From Nitrospirillum pindoramense (GTDB lineage Bacteria; Pseudomonadota; Alphaproteobacteria; Azospirillales; Azospirillaceae), in NCBI RefSeq assembly GCF_007827955.1, contig NZ_VITR01000006.1:62001-126000 (forward strand): a stretch of 64,000 nt of DNA, read 5' to 3'. The position numbers were made by a program, and so were the translations under genes. The notes under the pieces were generated by a model that searched no databases, was not told the DNA's origin, and saw nothing but the letters and a program-made list of their open reading frames with translations. Shown piece after piece: positions 15,743 through 25,529 of the stretch (position 1 is the first letter of the stretch; every line of letters starts with the position of its first letter).

Positions 15743-18715
15743 TCACGCGCCAGCGATGACCGGCGGATCACACTCGTCACACGCCTCTTTCAGCGCGGGC
15801 TCGGCCAGGCGATCCAGGATCTGCTTCAGGGTGGCCAGATCGGTGGCGCAGCCCTGGGCCTCGGCAAGGATGCTGTCCATGATCTCGAAGCCCAGCGACC
15901 GATAGCTTTCAAACTGGCTTTCGGAGAACCACTGGTCGGTGGTGGACTCGTGCGGGAAGGTAGGGTGGCTGTTGGCATAGGCCTTGACCCCGGCGCTTTC
16001 CTCGCAGTTGTGGAAGCTGGCCTTGACGTACAGCAGGATGCCCGGCTTGGCGGTCGGGCCGTCGGCGGCCGCGTAGTCGATGATGCCCATGGCGTGATAG
16101 GGCACGTTGGCCAGCACCTCCGCCGGGTTGGCTGGGCGCGGCTTCATGGCCTGCAAGTCATGGAAGCGGACGGGAATGCCGAAGTCGATGCCGATCTTGC
16201 GCACCGTGTCGCCCAGATCGCTGTAGGTGAAGGTCGGGTCGCAGCCGGCGTCGCTGACCACGATGTAGCGGCAGCGGCGCCGCACCATCTCATACAGCCC
16301 CAGGTTCTCGAAATGGCCTCCGTCCGATAGGTTGACATAAGGCTGCGTGTCGGTGGTCAGGCCGAACGCGTCCTTGACCAGCGGCAGGGCGGCCGTGGGC
16401 GGCCCGTTGCGGTACCAGGACTTGTCGCCGACCGGCGACGGGTTGCCCAGCCACCAACCCAGCCGCACGTTCAGCAGGGTCAGCAGCAGGGACACGGTGG
16501 GGGAGGAGTGATAGCCCATGTTGGGATTCACGGCGGCACCGGAAATGGCCATGGCCGTGCCCAGGGTGATGCCGGTGTTCTGCTCATCCTCTTCCACCGG
16601 GCGGCGCGCCTTGCGCCACAGGAAGGGCCACAGGATCCACTGGCGTCCGCTGTGCGAGGCGCCGCCGTACTTGGCGGACGGGCGATAGGCGCCGCGGTAG
16701 GTCGCCAGCGTGCCGCCCGGCTGGTCCAACAAGGGGCACAGCGACGCCGCCCCGCTGTGCAGGGGACTGATGGTGAAGGGCATGGCCTTGCGCTGCTGCC
16801 ACGCCAGATTGCGGGTGGACACGATGTTCAGCGTGGTGGTCAGCACGTGGAAGGGCCGCCACAGGTCACCCGTGCGCCGGGCCCGGTCCTCGGGCCACAG
16901 CGCCGCCATGGGCGGGTTGTCGTCCATGTCGAAGCCGGTGAAGCGGTCGGGCTTGCGCCCGATGTGCGAGGCGCCGAGGAAAGCCCGGACCAGCCGGTTG
17001 CGGTACAGGCCGTGCAGGGAAAAGCGGTTGATGTTGATGTATTTCGACGCGAACCAGGCGATGGCGCCCAGGATGGCGGCGGCGATGAGCAGCAGCGGCA
17101 CCACCATGCTGCGGTCCTGCGGCTCCGCCATGCCCTGGAACAGCACCGACCCGGTGCTGTCCGGCAGCGGCACGTAGTTGCCGTAGGAGATGAGGTAGGT
17201 GAACAGGGAGTCGCGCAACACCACCAGGTCGATGACGGCGGAGCCGACCACCAGCAGCAGGGCGAAGAACAAGGGCGCCGCCAGGCTGGCCACCACGCTG
17301 TAGAGCAAGGCCACCGGGCTGCGGTTGGGCGCCTGGGTGGCGGGCTGGGCCGAGCTGCGGCCGCTGGCGCCCGTCAGCCAGCCGATCACCGCCGTGGCGC
17401 CGCCACCGGCCACCAGCCAATCGAACAGGGCGTCGGCGCCCCGTTCCACCTGCCCCGCCGTCCACGACCCCAGCAGGGCCAGCGCCACGCCGGCGATCCA
17501 GGCGAGGCAGACCGCCAGGTACCAGCCGGCCGAGCGGGCGAACCACTCCCGTTGCTCGTCCGAGCGGGGCGTGTTGCTGGTCAGGGCCACGTAGCAGGTT
17601 TCCGCCACCAGCTGCGACAGCAGCAGCCAGGGGGTGGCGAACATCAGCAGCAGCAACAGGCGCAAGGGCGCATCGCCGCCGGAGCCCAGCAGGTGGGCGC
17701 CAAAGCCCAGGAAGGCGCCATAGGCGAAGCCAGCCACCAGCCAGCCCCAGGTGGTGCGATGCTTCAGCCGCGCCCAGCGGCCGAGGTCCAGCAGGGCGCT
17801 GAAGAACTCACCCGTTGTCACCAGGGTGACGACCTGGGCGGCGCCATAGACCACCACCCCGAACAGCCCGCCGAAGACCAGCAGGTCGGCCAGCGGCGTC
17901 ACGATCAGCAGTTGATAGCCGATGGTGGTGTCCAGCGCCCCGGTCCAGGCGACCCCGCCCAAGAACATGGGCAGGAGGTTGCCCCAGAGGAACTGTTCCT
18001 GCGTGGCGCTGGCTGTGCCGCTGAGCCGCATGCTGCGCAAGGTGAAGCGCAGCCCCGTGAGGACCAGGACCAGGGAAATGGCCGCGAGGATGGCCAGCGC
18101 CACCCCGTATTTCTGGTCGCCGAAGGGATGGGGCAGCCAGGCCACACCCACCGCCGCCAGCTTCACCACCACCAGGCTCAGAAGGAACAGGGGGATCAGC
18201 AGCACCCAGTTCAGCACCAGGTTGCGCAGGATCATGGCCGCCGCCGCCCAGGTGTCGGCGGAAACCAGGCCCACCTTGGGCGTCAGATAGTTGCTGTCGC
18301 GGCGCAGGTCGCCGATGGCCGTCGGCTCCACCGCGCTGACCTCATGACCGCGCGTGTTCAGCTGCGGCAGCACATCGGCATAGGGCTGGCGGGAAAGCCA
18401 GGCCGACAGCCAGCTGCCGATGTAGCCGCCGCCCGACACGGTGGACAGATAGTTGAACTGCCCCAGCAGCGCCTTGTCCGGCGACGGCAGGCGGAAGTCC
18501 TTGCAGGGCCGGGGCCGCGCCGCCAGCGCCTGGATGATGCCCAGGGCGAAGGTGGCACTGCGGATGCCGCCGCCCGACAGGCAGAGGGCGGTGGATTCCA
18601 GGGCGTTGAGCCCCAGGTTGAGCTGGTCGTCCTGCACCCCGTCGAGCGCGTGGTCGCCATGGATTTCCTTGGCCTCGGCGCGCAAGACCTCGATGGTGCT
18701 GAGCGGATTGGTCAT
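15743..18715 (-). CDS. Large membrane-associated patatin-like phospholipase
   Basis: 990 residues, far longer than simple patatins (about 300). The N-terminal catalytic half has the oxyanion loop SGGGIRS (residues 47-53) and the nucleophile region STVSGGGYIGSWL (Ser94; the usual leading Gly of GxSxG is Thr here). The C-terminal part has the catalytic DGGHFENLGLYE, Asp near residue 797. Between them, roughly residues 150-560, are many hydrophobic segments, so the hydrolase is built around a membrane domain. It is followed by two co-directional genes' ends: stop 18735 of the GMC gene is 20 bases upstream of its start. Confidence 0.85.
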   Translation of the reverse strand: MTNPLSTIEVLRAEAKEIHGDHALDGVQDDQLNLGLNALESTALCLSGGGIRSATFALGIIQALAARPRPCKDFRLPSPDKALLGQFNYLSTVSGGGYIGSWLSAWLSRQPYADVLPQLNTRGHEVSAVEPTAIGDLRRDSNYLTPKVGLVSADTWAAAAMILRNLVLNWVLLIPLFLLSLVVVKLAAVGVAWLPHPFGDQKYGVALAILAAISLVLVLTGLRFTLRSMRLSGTASATQEQFLWGNLLPMFLGGVAWTGALDTTIGYQLLIVTPLADLLVFGGLFGVVVYGAAQVVTLVTTGEFFSALLDLGRWARLKHRTTWGWLVAGFAYGAFLGFGAHLLGSGGDAPLRLLLLLMFATPWLLLSQLVAETCYVALTSNTPRSDEQREWFARSAGWYLAVCLAWIAGVALALLGSWTAGQVERGADALFDWLVAGGGATAVIGWLTGASGRSSAQPATQAPNRSPVALLYSVVASLAAPLFFALLLVVGSAVIDLVVLRDSLFTYLISYGNYVPLPDSTGSVLFQGMAEPQDRSMVVPLLLIAAAILGAIAWFASKYININRFSLHGLYRNRLVRAFLGASHIGRKPDRFTGFDMDDNPPMAALWPEDRARRTGDLWRPFHVLTTTLNIVSTRNLAWQQRKAMPFTISPLHSGAASLCPLLDQPGGTLATYRGAYRPSAKYGGASHSGRQWILWPFLWRKARRPVEEDEQNTGITLGTAMAISGAAVNPNMGYHSSPTVSLLLTLLNVRLGWWLGNPSPVGDKSWYRNGPPTAALPLVKDAFGLTTDTQPYVNLSDGGHFENLGLYEMVRRRCRYIVVSDAGCDPTFTYSDLGDTVRKIGIDFGIPVRFHDLQAMKPRPANPAEVLANVPYHAMGIIDYAAADGPTAKPGILLYVKASFHNCEESAGVKAYANSHPTFPHESTTDQWFSESQFESYRSLGFEIMDSILAEAQGCATDLATLKQILDRLAEPALKEACDECDPPVIAGA

Positions 18716-18734
18716 TGGTTTGCCCCCTGGTCTC

Positions 18735-20663
18735 TCACGCCCGCGCCGAGCGGCTGCGGGTCTGCGTGCGGCGGGTTTGCTGGATGATCACCTCGGCCGC
18801 CTTTTCGCCGATCATGTAGACGGCGCTGACGATGAAGTAGCCGGGGATGCGCGGGAAAACGGAGGCGTCAACCACCCGCAGCCCCCGCACGCCATGGACG
18901 CGGAAGTCGCTGGACAGCACGCCACCCCCCGTGGCGCTGCCGATGGCGCAGGTGCAGGAGGCGTGGTGCCCCCAGGCCTGGTCGCGCACGAAGGTCTTCA
19001 GCTGTTCATCCGTCTGGATCTCGGGTCCGGGCAGCAGTTCCCGCTTGGCGATGCCCTGGTCGTACAGCTTGCGCGTCACCGCGCGCACGAAGCGGATGCC
19101 CTCCACCACGCTGTCCAGGTCCTGCCCCTCCTTGTCCGTGCCTTCCTCGAAGTAATGGAAGTTGATGTAGGGGGTGTCGCGCGGGTCGGCGGAGCGCAGG
19201 GTGACCTCGCCGCCGCGGTTCAGGGTGTGGGCCTTCAGGATGGCCCAGGTCAGCATGTTGAGGTGCGCCGGGAACAGGGCCGAGTATCCCGGGAAATAGC
19301 CCCGGAAAAGGCCCAGCAGGCCGAAGCAGAACAGGTCCGGCATGGGCCGTTCGGGGAAGGAGCGCTTGGTCACCGCCAGCACGGCCCCGTTGGTGGTGTA
19401 GACACCCTCGCGGCTGTCCTTCCACTGCTTGTACTGGGGATCGCCGGGGGCGAACTTGGCGCCCTTCAGCACCTCCCAATCCTCGGTCATCTCATTGACG
19501 ACGCCCACCTCGTACCGGTCCTGCATGTTGCGGCCCACGCCCGGCAGGTCGACCAGGATGGGGATGTCGAACTTGGCCAGCGTCTCCTTGGGCCCGATGC
19601 CGGACAGCATCAGCAACTGCGGGGTGTTGAAGGCGCCACCCGACAGGATGACCTCGCGCTTGGCGTAAACGGCGCGGCGTTCCCCCCCGGGCGCCTGCTC
19701 GTAGGAGGCGGCGTACAGCCGTTCGCCCTTGAGGTATTCCACCCCGATGGCGCGCTTGTCGTCATCGAACAGCACCCGCGTGGCCAGGGCGTCCAGCTCG
19801 ATGTGCAGCCGGTCGGGATGGCGGGCCGCCACGTCCAGCAGGCGTTCGCGCGTGCCGGTGCGGGCGTGGTTGTGGTTGGACAGGGGCACGTAGCGCAGGC
19901 CGAAGGCGTCGGCATTCACCAGGCGCACGTCGTTGGGGTCGCCCTGCCCCTCCAGCAGCCATTCGAAGCCCTGGTCGGGGTTGGGCTCGCGCCGCAGCAC
20001 CGCCTTGGCGCAGTCCAGCAGCCCCTGGATCAGGGGCTTGTCCCCCAACGCCTGCAAGGGGATGGCCTTCTGGGTGTGCAGCCAGCCGCGGAAGCCGTGG
20101 CCCGTGGGATTGATGAGCCCGAAGCTCAGCCAATACAGCAGGCGATAGGGCCAGCGGTAATGGCAGTTCTCCAGCTTGTTGAACAGGCGGCGCATGGCCT
20201 TGGGCTGCCAGCTGGCGTCACCGGTGAGGTCGGCGATGAACTGCCAATCCTCATTGTTGGGATAGACGATGATCTGGGCGTTGTGGGCGGTGCAGCCGCC
20301 CAGGGTGCCGGAACGGGGATAGAGGATGCCGTTGACGGGCTTGCCCTCGAAATCCTGGACGTATTTCGGGTCCGCCGTCTGTGCCGCCTGGGAGGTGTAG
20401 TGGCGCACGAAGAAATCCCAGCGCATGCCGGTGTTCTCGGACGCGAAGGGGTGGAACACCGGCACGTCGTAATCATCCGGCAAACGGTTGTCGTCGGGAT
20501 AGGCGGGATCGCCGCCCTGGCTCTTGCGCGGGTCGCCCCCTGCCTCCAGCACCAGCACGGAATACCCCGCCTCCGCCAGGCGGGCCGCCACCGTGCCGCC
20601 GCCGGCGCCCGAGCCGACGACAATGAAATCATACTCAGCGGACGTATCGCTCACGTTTGCCAT
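18735..20663 (-). CDS. GMC-family FAD oxidoreductase
   Basis: 642 residues. The N-terminal FAD Rossmann motif is YDFIVVGSGAGGGTVAARLAE (GxGxxG from residue 17), with Glu40 for the ribose. The middle contains GGCTAHNAQ and ILSGGAFNTPQLLMLSGIGP, both GMC signatures. The C-terminus has WGHHASCTCAIG and the conserved LRVVDASVFPRIPGYF. No signal peptide is seen. GMC members oxidise alcohols, sugars or sterols; the substrate is not predictable here. It probably forms an operon with the di-heme lipoprotein upstream (86-bp gap) and the patatin downstream. Confidence 0.9.
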   Translation of the reverse strand: MANVSDTSAEYDFIVVGSGAGGGTVAARLAEAGYSVLVLEAGGDPRKSQGGDPAYPDDNRLPDDYDVPVFHPFASENTGMRWDFFVRHYTSQAAQTADPKYVQDFEGKPVNGILYPRSGTLGGCTAHNAQIIVYPNNEDWQFIADLTGDASWQPKAMRRLFNKLENCHYRWPYRLLYWLSFGLINPTGHGFRGWLHTQKAIPLQALGDKPLIQGLLDCAKAVLRREPNPDQGFEWLLEGQGDPNDVRLVNADAFGLRYVPLSNHNHARTGTRERLLDVAARHPDRLHIELDALATRVLFDDDKRAIGVEYLKGERLYAASYEQAPGGERRAVYAKREVILSGGAFNTPQLLMLSGIGPKETLAKFDIPILVDLPGVGRNMQDRYEVGVVNEMTEDWEVLKGAKFAPGDPQYKQWKDSREGVYTTNGAVLAVTKRSFPERPMPDLFCFGLLGLFRGYFPGYSALFPAHLNMLTWAILKAHTLNRGGEVTLRSADPRDTPYINFHYFEEGTDKEGQDLDSVVEGIRFVRAVTRKLYDQGIAKRELLPGPEIQTDEQLKTFVRDQAWGHHASCTCAIGSATGGGVLSSDFRVHGVRGLRVVDASVFPRIPGYFIVSAVYMIGEKAAEVIIQQTRRTQTRSRSARA

Positions 20664-20748
20664 AGCCTATCCCCCGTGCCTGGCCGTGGATTTGCCGCCC
20701 CTGCCGCCGGCCCCCTTGCGCTGGAGGCCGGCGGTGGACGGAGGATGA

Positions 20749-23199
20749 TCAGAAGGTCGTCAGGAACTGGATCAGCGCTTCCTTGTCGGCATCGCTGAGC
20801 GCCGTGGTTTCGGTCGTGAAGCTGGTGCCGAAGTAGTGGCCGCGGTTGACCTCGAAATCCGGGCACTTGCTGAAGCTCAGCAGCGGAGCCCGCAGGTTGG
20901 CGAACACCTTGCGCGCCTCCTCGTCCGTCGCGTTGGGGGGCAGCTGCTTCAGGTCGTGGGTCGCCTTCTTCAGCAGCTGGAACAGCTCGACATAGCGGGG
21001 CAGGTTCTGCGCCAGGGTGGCGTCGTCCTTGTACAGTTCCGTGTTGGACAGCAGGTTGACCGGCGTGTCCTTCGGGATGGGGCCCACCATCAGGTCGCCA
21101 TCGCCGAAGATGCTGGGCAGCCAGCGGTGCAGCGGGCTGAGCAGCGGCTTGAGGAAGTCGGGCAGGAAACCGCCGGGAACGACCAGGTAGCTGTTGACCG
21201 AGGTGCGGTCGATCAGGAACACGCCCTTGTCGCCCAGGAACTTGTCGTGGGCCCGCCGCTCCGGCCACAGCATCTGCCGGATGGAGCTGTTGAACGACTG
21301 CAAGCGCCCGGCGACGGAGGGGTCGTTCACGAACTCACCCACCGAGTTGTTCACCAGATAGGGCGCCGTCGACCACAGGGACACCAGCGAGGGCACGCGG
21401 GTGTAGCCGCGGCCGCCGGCCGGCATGACGTAGTCCTTTTCCTCACCCGTGAAGGGATCGTGGATCTTGATGGTCCCGACCGACGGCAGCTGCTTGTAGG
21501 AGTCGGAGGAGAAGTTGTCCCAGATGTTGCCGGCGATGGCGTTGGTGGCCAGCGGGCTGCAGGCGTTGGTCTGCAACAGGGTCACCGGCACCCGCATGTC
21601 CGTGGACAGGTAGTTCCCGTCCAGGAAATCGGGCGACTTCACGATCTGCTTCATCTTCTCCTTGAACTCGGGCGACTTCACCCAGGACCAGTACTTGTCC
21701 CAGCAGGCCAGGTAGTTGGGGCCGTTGCAGGTGGCGAAGTCGATATCCTTCGGCACCGGCGGCTGCTTGCTGGAGTGGCAGCCGGCGCAGGTCTCGGCGA
21801 ACACCTCCTTGCCCCGGTCGAGGACGGCGGAGTCGAGGGCGATCAGCGAGGCACCGCCCGGCGCGTCGGCCAGCTTGTGGCCCTTCTGGATGTCCTTGTT
21901 CAGGAAGTAGGCGGCCAAGGCCGGCGTCTGCGCCTCCGTCGCCTGCCAATAGCTGGAATTGGCGCGGCCCACGGAAATCTGGATGGCGGTGTTGGGCACG
22001 CCGCCGAACAGGGCGTTGAAATGGCGCAGCCATTCCTCGCTGAACAGGCCGATGTTGATGTAGACGCGGTTCAGCGCGCCCAGGACACCGACGCTGTCCG
22101 ACCCGTCCTTCAGCACGTGGGGCGTCTGCACCTGGCGGGTGGCGTCGTTGAAGTCACCGGGCAGGAACTTGTTGTTCAGCTCCCCGCCGCCCAGGGTTTC
22201 CTGCCCCCGCTCCATGGCCAGCTTCATGCGGGCGCCAAGGCCATAGACGGCATTCATGGTGCGCGGGTTGTTGATGTAGTCGGTGGAGACCAGCGAGGTG
22301 TCCAGCGCCCCCGGACGGGAGGTGTGCACCAGCTGGATCAGGTAGTTGCGCTCGTTCTTCTCGCGCTCCGGCGAGCCGGGCTTGCCGTAGTTCCAGCCGA
22401 AGATGCGGTCGATCCAGAAATACTGGGCGCCGACCACCGCGCTCATGTTCTCGAACTTCGGGTTTTCCGGGTCGGCCGGCGGATTGGTCGGGCTGGGCCC
22501 GATATGGCAGAAGCCGCAGGCCATGCCGACGCGGTAGGGCCGCACCAGCGTCTTGTCGTTGTAGTAGCTGGGGTCGGTGTAGTAGCGCACCGGATCCCAG
22601 CGCTTCTTCGCCTTCTCATCGAAGGCGGGGTTGGGGAACAGGCGCAGCCCCATGATGCCGGTGGGATAGCCGTAGAAGGAGCCCACGGGGACCGTGGTGC
22701 CCCGGGCGCCGATCTTCACGCCGGGATATTTCTTCTCATTGGCGAAGGGATCGGCCGGGCAATTGGGACCGTCCTTCACCCGCTGGTCCAGCCACAGGCC
22801 GAACTGATCTTCGGACGGGCCCGTCGGTTCCACGAAGCAGGGCTCGTTCATCAGGCCCAGCTGGTTGAAGCGGTTGTGGCGGCCGAAGGCCATGGAGGGA
22901 TGGCTGGAAATGGTCTTCAGCAGGTCGAAGTTGCCGAAGGCGGTGTCGGTGATGACATCCCAGAAGCGGTCGTTGCCGGCCGTCCACACGATCCAGTTGT
23001 TGCGGCCGATGACTTCGGTCTGGGTCAGCTTGTAGCCGCCATCCATGTCCTTGAAATAGTCCTCGTCCGCAGCGGGGAAGGTGTCGGCCGCGCGCCCGGC
23101 CTGCCGGGCCTCGTCCACCACCTGCTTGTCACCGCATCCCGACAGCAGCATTCCCGCCGCCAGCAAGGCCGCCAGGGCCCCCAAACCAATCCGCTTCAT
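20749..23199 (-). CDS. Di-heme c-type cytochrome lipoprotein
   Basis: 816 residues. The N-terminus is a lipoprotein signal (GMLLSGC, Cys22 lipidated). Two covalent heme sites are seen: CGFCH at 228-232 and CAGCH at 471-475. A late PSLVSLWSTAPYLVNNSVGEF segment is typical of cytochrome c peroxidase-like enzymes. Two widely spaced hemes in a large chain recall RoxA-type di-heme oxygenases and MauG/CCP peroxidases, but assignment to either is inference. It is first in an operon with a GMC oxidoreductase, which could donate electrons to it or process its product. Confidence 0.8.
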   Translation of the reverse strand: MKRIGLGALAALLAAGMLLSGCGDKQVVDEARQAGRAADTFPAADEDYFKDMDGGYKLTQTEVIGRNNWIVWTAGNDRFWDVITDTAFGNFDLLKTISSHPSMAFGRHNRFNQLGLMNEPCFVEPTGPSEDQFGLWLDQRVKDGPNCPADPFANEKKYPGVKIGARGTTVPVGSFYGYPTGIMGLRLFPNPAFDEKAKKRWDPVRYYTDPSYYNDKTLVRPYRVGMACGFCHIGPSPTNPPADPENPKFENMSAVVGAQYFWIDRIFGWNYGKPGSPEREKNERNYLIQLVHTSRPGALDTSLVSTDYINNPRTMNAVYGLGARMKLAMERGQETLGGGELNNKFLPGDFNDATRQVQTPHVLKDGSDSVGVLGALNRVYINIGLFSEEWLRHFNALFGGVPNTAIQISVGRANSSYWQATEAQTPALAAYFLNKDIQKGHKLADAPGGASLIALDSAVLDRGKEVFAETCAGCHSSKQPPVPKDIDFATCNGPNYLACWDKYWSWVKSPEFKEKMKQIVKSPDFLDGNYLSTDMRVPVTLLQTNACSPLATNAIAGNIWDNFSSDSYKQLPSVGTIKIHDPFTGEEKDYVMPAGGRGYTRVPSLVSLWSTAPYLVNNSVGEFVNDPSVAGRLQSFNSSIRQMLWPERRAHDKFLGDKGVFLIDRTSVNSYLVVPGGFLPDFLKPLLSPLHRWLPSIFGDGDLMVGPIPKDTPVNLLSNTELYKDDATLAQNLPRYVELFQLLKKATHDLKQLPPNATDEEARKVFANLRAPLLSFSKCPDFEVNRGHYFGTSFTTETTALSDADKEALIQFLTTF

Positions 23200-23475
23200 G
23201 CCCCACCTCGCACCCCGAAAGGTTGTTCGTTGGTCTGGACATTATACGCCGGGCGAACTAGGCTCAAGCCAAACCTACAACTTACAGGAAATGTTGATCA
23301 GGTTATTATACCGTTTATCTCGAAATGCATAAGGCGATCCCATCCCTAAAGTGCAGTGGTCATGCCTAGAAAGAGGTAGGCGCTCTGGAAGGCAGGGAAG
23401 CCGGGATATCGAGCATTTTCCTTCATAATCAGATGGTTGATACCCAATAGCCGCCAGCGGCGGGATTGACGGAGG

Positions 23476-24672
23476 ATGAGGATGGGCCATCGGTTCCTAC
23501 AGGCCATGGGCTTGAATACGTTAAAGAAGGCGCTGCCACGGGCGGGAATCATGGGGGCGGCCGTTCTGGTGCTGCTGGGCCTCGGCACACCACAACCGGC
23601 ACGCGCATCGGACCATGCCGACCCCACGAACCTGACGGACCCGACCGCCAACATCACGGATCTGTTCTTCTACCCGGACGGGGACGACATGATCCTGATC
23701 TTCGACGTCAACCGCGCCCTGTTGGCCCCCAAGCCCTATGACCTGGCGCCGTACGACTATGAGATCCATATGGATCTCACCACGCCGCTGTCCTTCCAGG
23801 ATGCGGCCATCCGTGCCCGCTATGGCGGCACCGTGCTGGTGCCCGACCAGATCCATCCCGACGTCACCATCAAGGTGAAACTGCAGGATGACGTGACGCT
23901 GAAAAGCGTCACCTACACGGGGCTGAAGGACACCGACAAGATCAAGACCTACTTCGGCGTGCGCGACGATCCCTTCGTCTTCCCGCGCTTCTTCAAGAAG
24001 AACGTCATCGCCATGGTCATGCGCATCCCCAAGAGCGCGTTCCCGGCGGACCAGCACGACTTCATCCTGTGGGGCACCACGGCGAAGGACGGGACGGAGA
24101 TCGATCACGTCGGCCGGTCCATCCGCACCCAGCTGCCGCGCTTCGGCTTCATCAACACCATGGCCCCCAAGGACCAGTTGAAGGCGCTGATGGCGCGCAA
24201 GGCCAAGCTGGACACCATCTACAACTACCTGCACAGCGCCAAGGAATGGTGGGCGGTGGCGGCGGCCGACTTCCTGCAGTTCACCCTGCAGCTGCGACCC
24301 TACGATCTGCAGCCCGACGTCATGGTCTACACCGACCGTTTCCCGGTGGGGTATCCCAACGGCCGCCTGCTGACCGATGACGTGGTGGCGCAGACCTGCG
24401 CCTTTGGCGACTGCCTGCTGCAGGAGATTTCCTTCATCGAGGGCGGCTGGCCCCGCGCCACCGTGAACGACAAGCCCTTCACCGCCGAGTGGCCCTACCT
24501 GGCCCAGCAGTGGCCGGACCAGAAGCCGGCGCCCTCCAACGCCCACAGCGTGCTGCCCTGGGTCATCCTGGGCCTGGTCGTGCTGTTCCTGGTGGCGTGG
24601 GCGGTGGTGGAGATCATCCGGCACCTGATCCGGCATTTGGTCCGGTGGTGGTGGCGCCGGGTCGACGCCTGA
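23476..24672 (+). CDS. DUF4331 exported, C-terminally anchored protein
   Basis: 398 residues. A hydrophobic signal (AGIMGAAVLVLLGLG) ends at ARA, followed by the DUF4331 hallmark SDHADPTNLTDPTANITDLFFYPDG. The body is beta-rich, with paired Cys in TCAFGDC. The C-terminus has one membrane helix (WVILGLVVLFLVAWAVVEII) and a basic cytoplasmic tail, so it is probably displayed on the periplasmic face. A later in-frame Met (MGHRF or MGLNT) may be the real start. Function of the family is unknown. Its stop overlaps the next start and it faces the di-heme cytochrome gene divergently. Confidence 0.85.
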   Translation: MRMGHRFLQAMGLNTLKKALPRAGIMGAAVLVLLGLGTPQPARASDHADPTNLTDPTANITDLFFYPDGDDMILIFDVNRALLAPKPYDLAPYDYEIHMDLTTPLSFQDAAIRARYGGTVLVPDQIHPDVTIKVKLQDDVTLKSVTYTGLKDTDKIKTYFGVRDDPFVFPRFFKKNVIAMVMRIPKSAFPADQHDFILWGTTAKDGTEIDHVGRSIRTQLPRFGFINTMAPKDQLKALMARKAKLDTIYNYLHSAKEWWAVAAADFLQFTLQLRPYDLQPDVMVYTDRFPVGYPNGRLLTDDVVAQTCAFGDCLLQEISFIEGGWPRATVNDKPFTAEWPYLAQQWPDQKPAPSNAHSVLPWVILGLVVLFLVAWAVVEIIRHLIRHLVRWWWRRVDA

Positions 24673-25529
24673 TGACGATGTCCCGGCGTGGGCCGCGGAG
24701 AGGGTTGGCCGGGCTGCTGGCATTGTGGGCGCTCGCCTGGGGGGCTGGCGCCCTGGCGCACGACTTCTGGATCGAGCCGTCGTCCTTCCGGCCCGGTCCC
24801 GGCACCGCCGTGGCTGTGGGCCTGCGCGTGGGGGAGGACTTCATCGGCGACCCGGTGCCCCGCACCGCCAGCCTGATCGATCGCTTCTTCATCCGCCAGG
24901 CGGGAGAGGAACAGGCGATCAGCGGTGCCGACAACATCGATCCGGCGGGCTTCGTGCGGGCTGATGGCCGGGCCACGGCGCTGATCGCCTACACCAGCAC
25001 CGGCAGCGACCTTACCTTGCCGGCCGACCGCTTCACCGCCTATCTGCGGCAATACGGGCTGGACCCCATCGTGGCGGATCGGGAACGGCGGGGCGAAAGC
25101 GGTTTGGCCGGCCGCGAATGTTTTTACCGCTATGCCAAGTCGCTGCTGACCGGCGCCGGTCCCGATCCCGCCGTCACCCGCCCCCTGGGCTTCACCTATG
25201 AGATCGTGCCCGACACCGACCCCACCATGCCCGGCGGCGCGCCCCTGCGCGGCCATGTGCTGTTCCAGGGCCACCCGGTGGCGGGCGCGGTCGTCACCGC
25301 CCATTTGCAGGGCGAACCGACGGCGCGCCTGGCCACCCGCAGCGACGCGCGGGGCGCGTTCACCTTTCCCTTGCGGCGCGGCGGCGTCTGGCTGGTGCGG
25401 TCGGTGCACATGGTGCGGGCGGGCATGCTGGCCCGCTGGCTGCACGCGCGGGACTGGGAAAGCCATTGGGCCTCACTGACCTTCGACTGGCCCGGCCCAG
25501 CCCAGCCCGCGCCCGGGAGGGCGTCATGA
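24672..25529 (+). CDS. DUF4198 periplasmic protein (NikK-like)
   Basis: 285 residues, ATG 24672 overlapping the DUF4331 stop. After a basic N-terminus a signal peptide ends at ALAHDFWIEPSSFRPGPG; this His-Asp-Phe-Trp opening is typical of DUF4198 proteins, a family linked to nickel/cobalt transporter systems. Near the C-terminus a carboxypeptidase-regulatory-like fold (LRGHVLFQGHPVAGAVVTAH) is visible. The mature N-terminal His could be a metal ligand. It is coupled (ATGA) to the HupE/UreJ gene that follows. Confidence 0.82.
   Translation: MTMSRRGPRRGLAGLLALWALAWGAGALAHDFWIEPSSFRPGPGTAVAVGLRVGEDFIGDPVPRTASLIDRFFIRQAGEEQAISGADNIDPAGFVRADGRATALIAYTSTGSDLTLPADRFTAYLRQYGLDPIVADRERRGESGLAGRECFYRYAKSLLTGAGPDPAVTRPLGFTYEIVPDTDPTMPGGAPLRGHVLFQGHPVAGAVVTAHLQGEPTARLATRSDARGAFTFPLRRGGVWLVRSVHMVRAGMLARWLHARDWESHWASLTFDWPGPAQPAPGRAS

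Noticed and set aside
16508-18787. 759-residue plus-strand open frame
   Set aside because: Antisense of the patatin gene; low-complexity translation with many Gln, Gly and Arg.
20836-23349. 837-residue plus-strand open frame
   Set aside because: Antisense of the di-heme cytochrome gene, which has clear heme motifs and a signal peptide.
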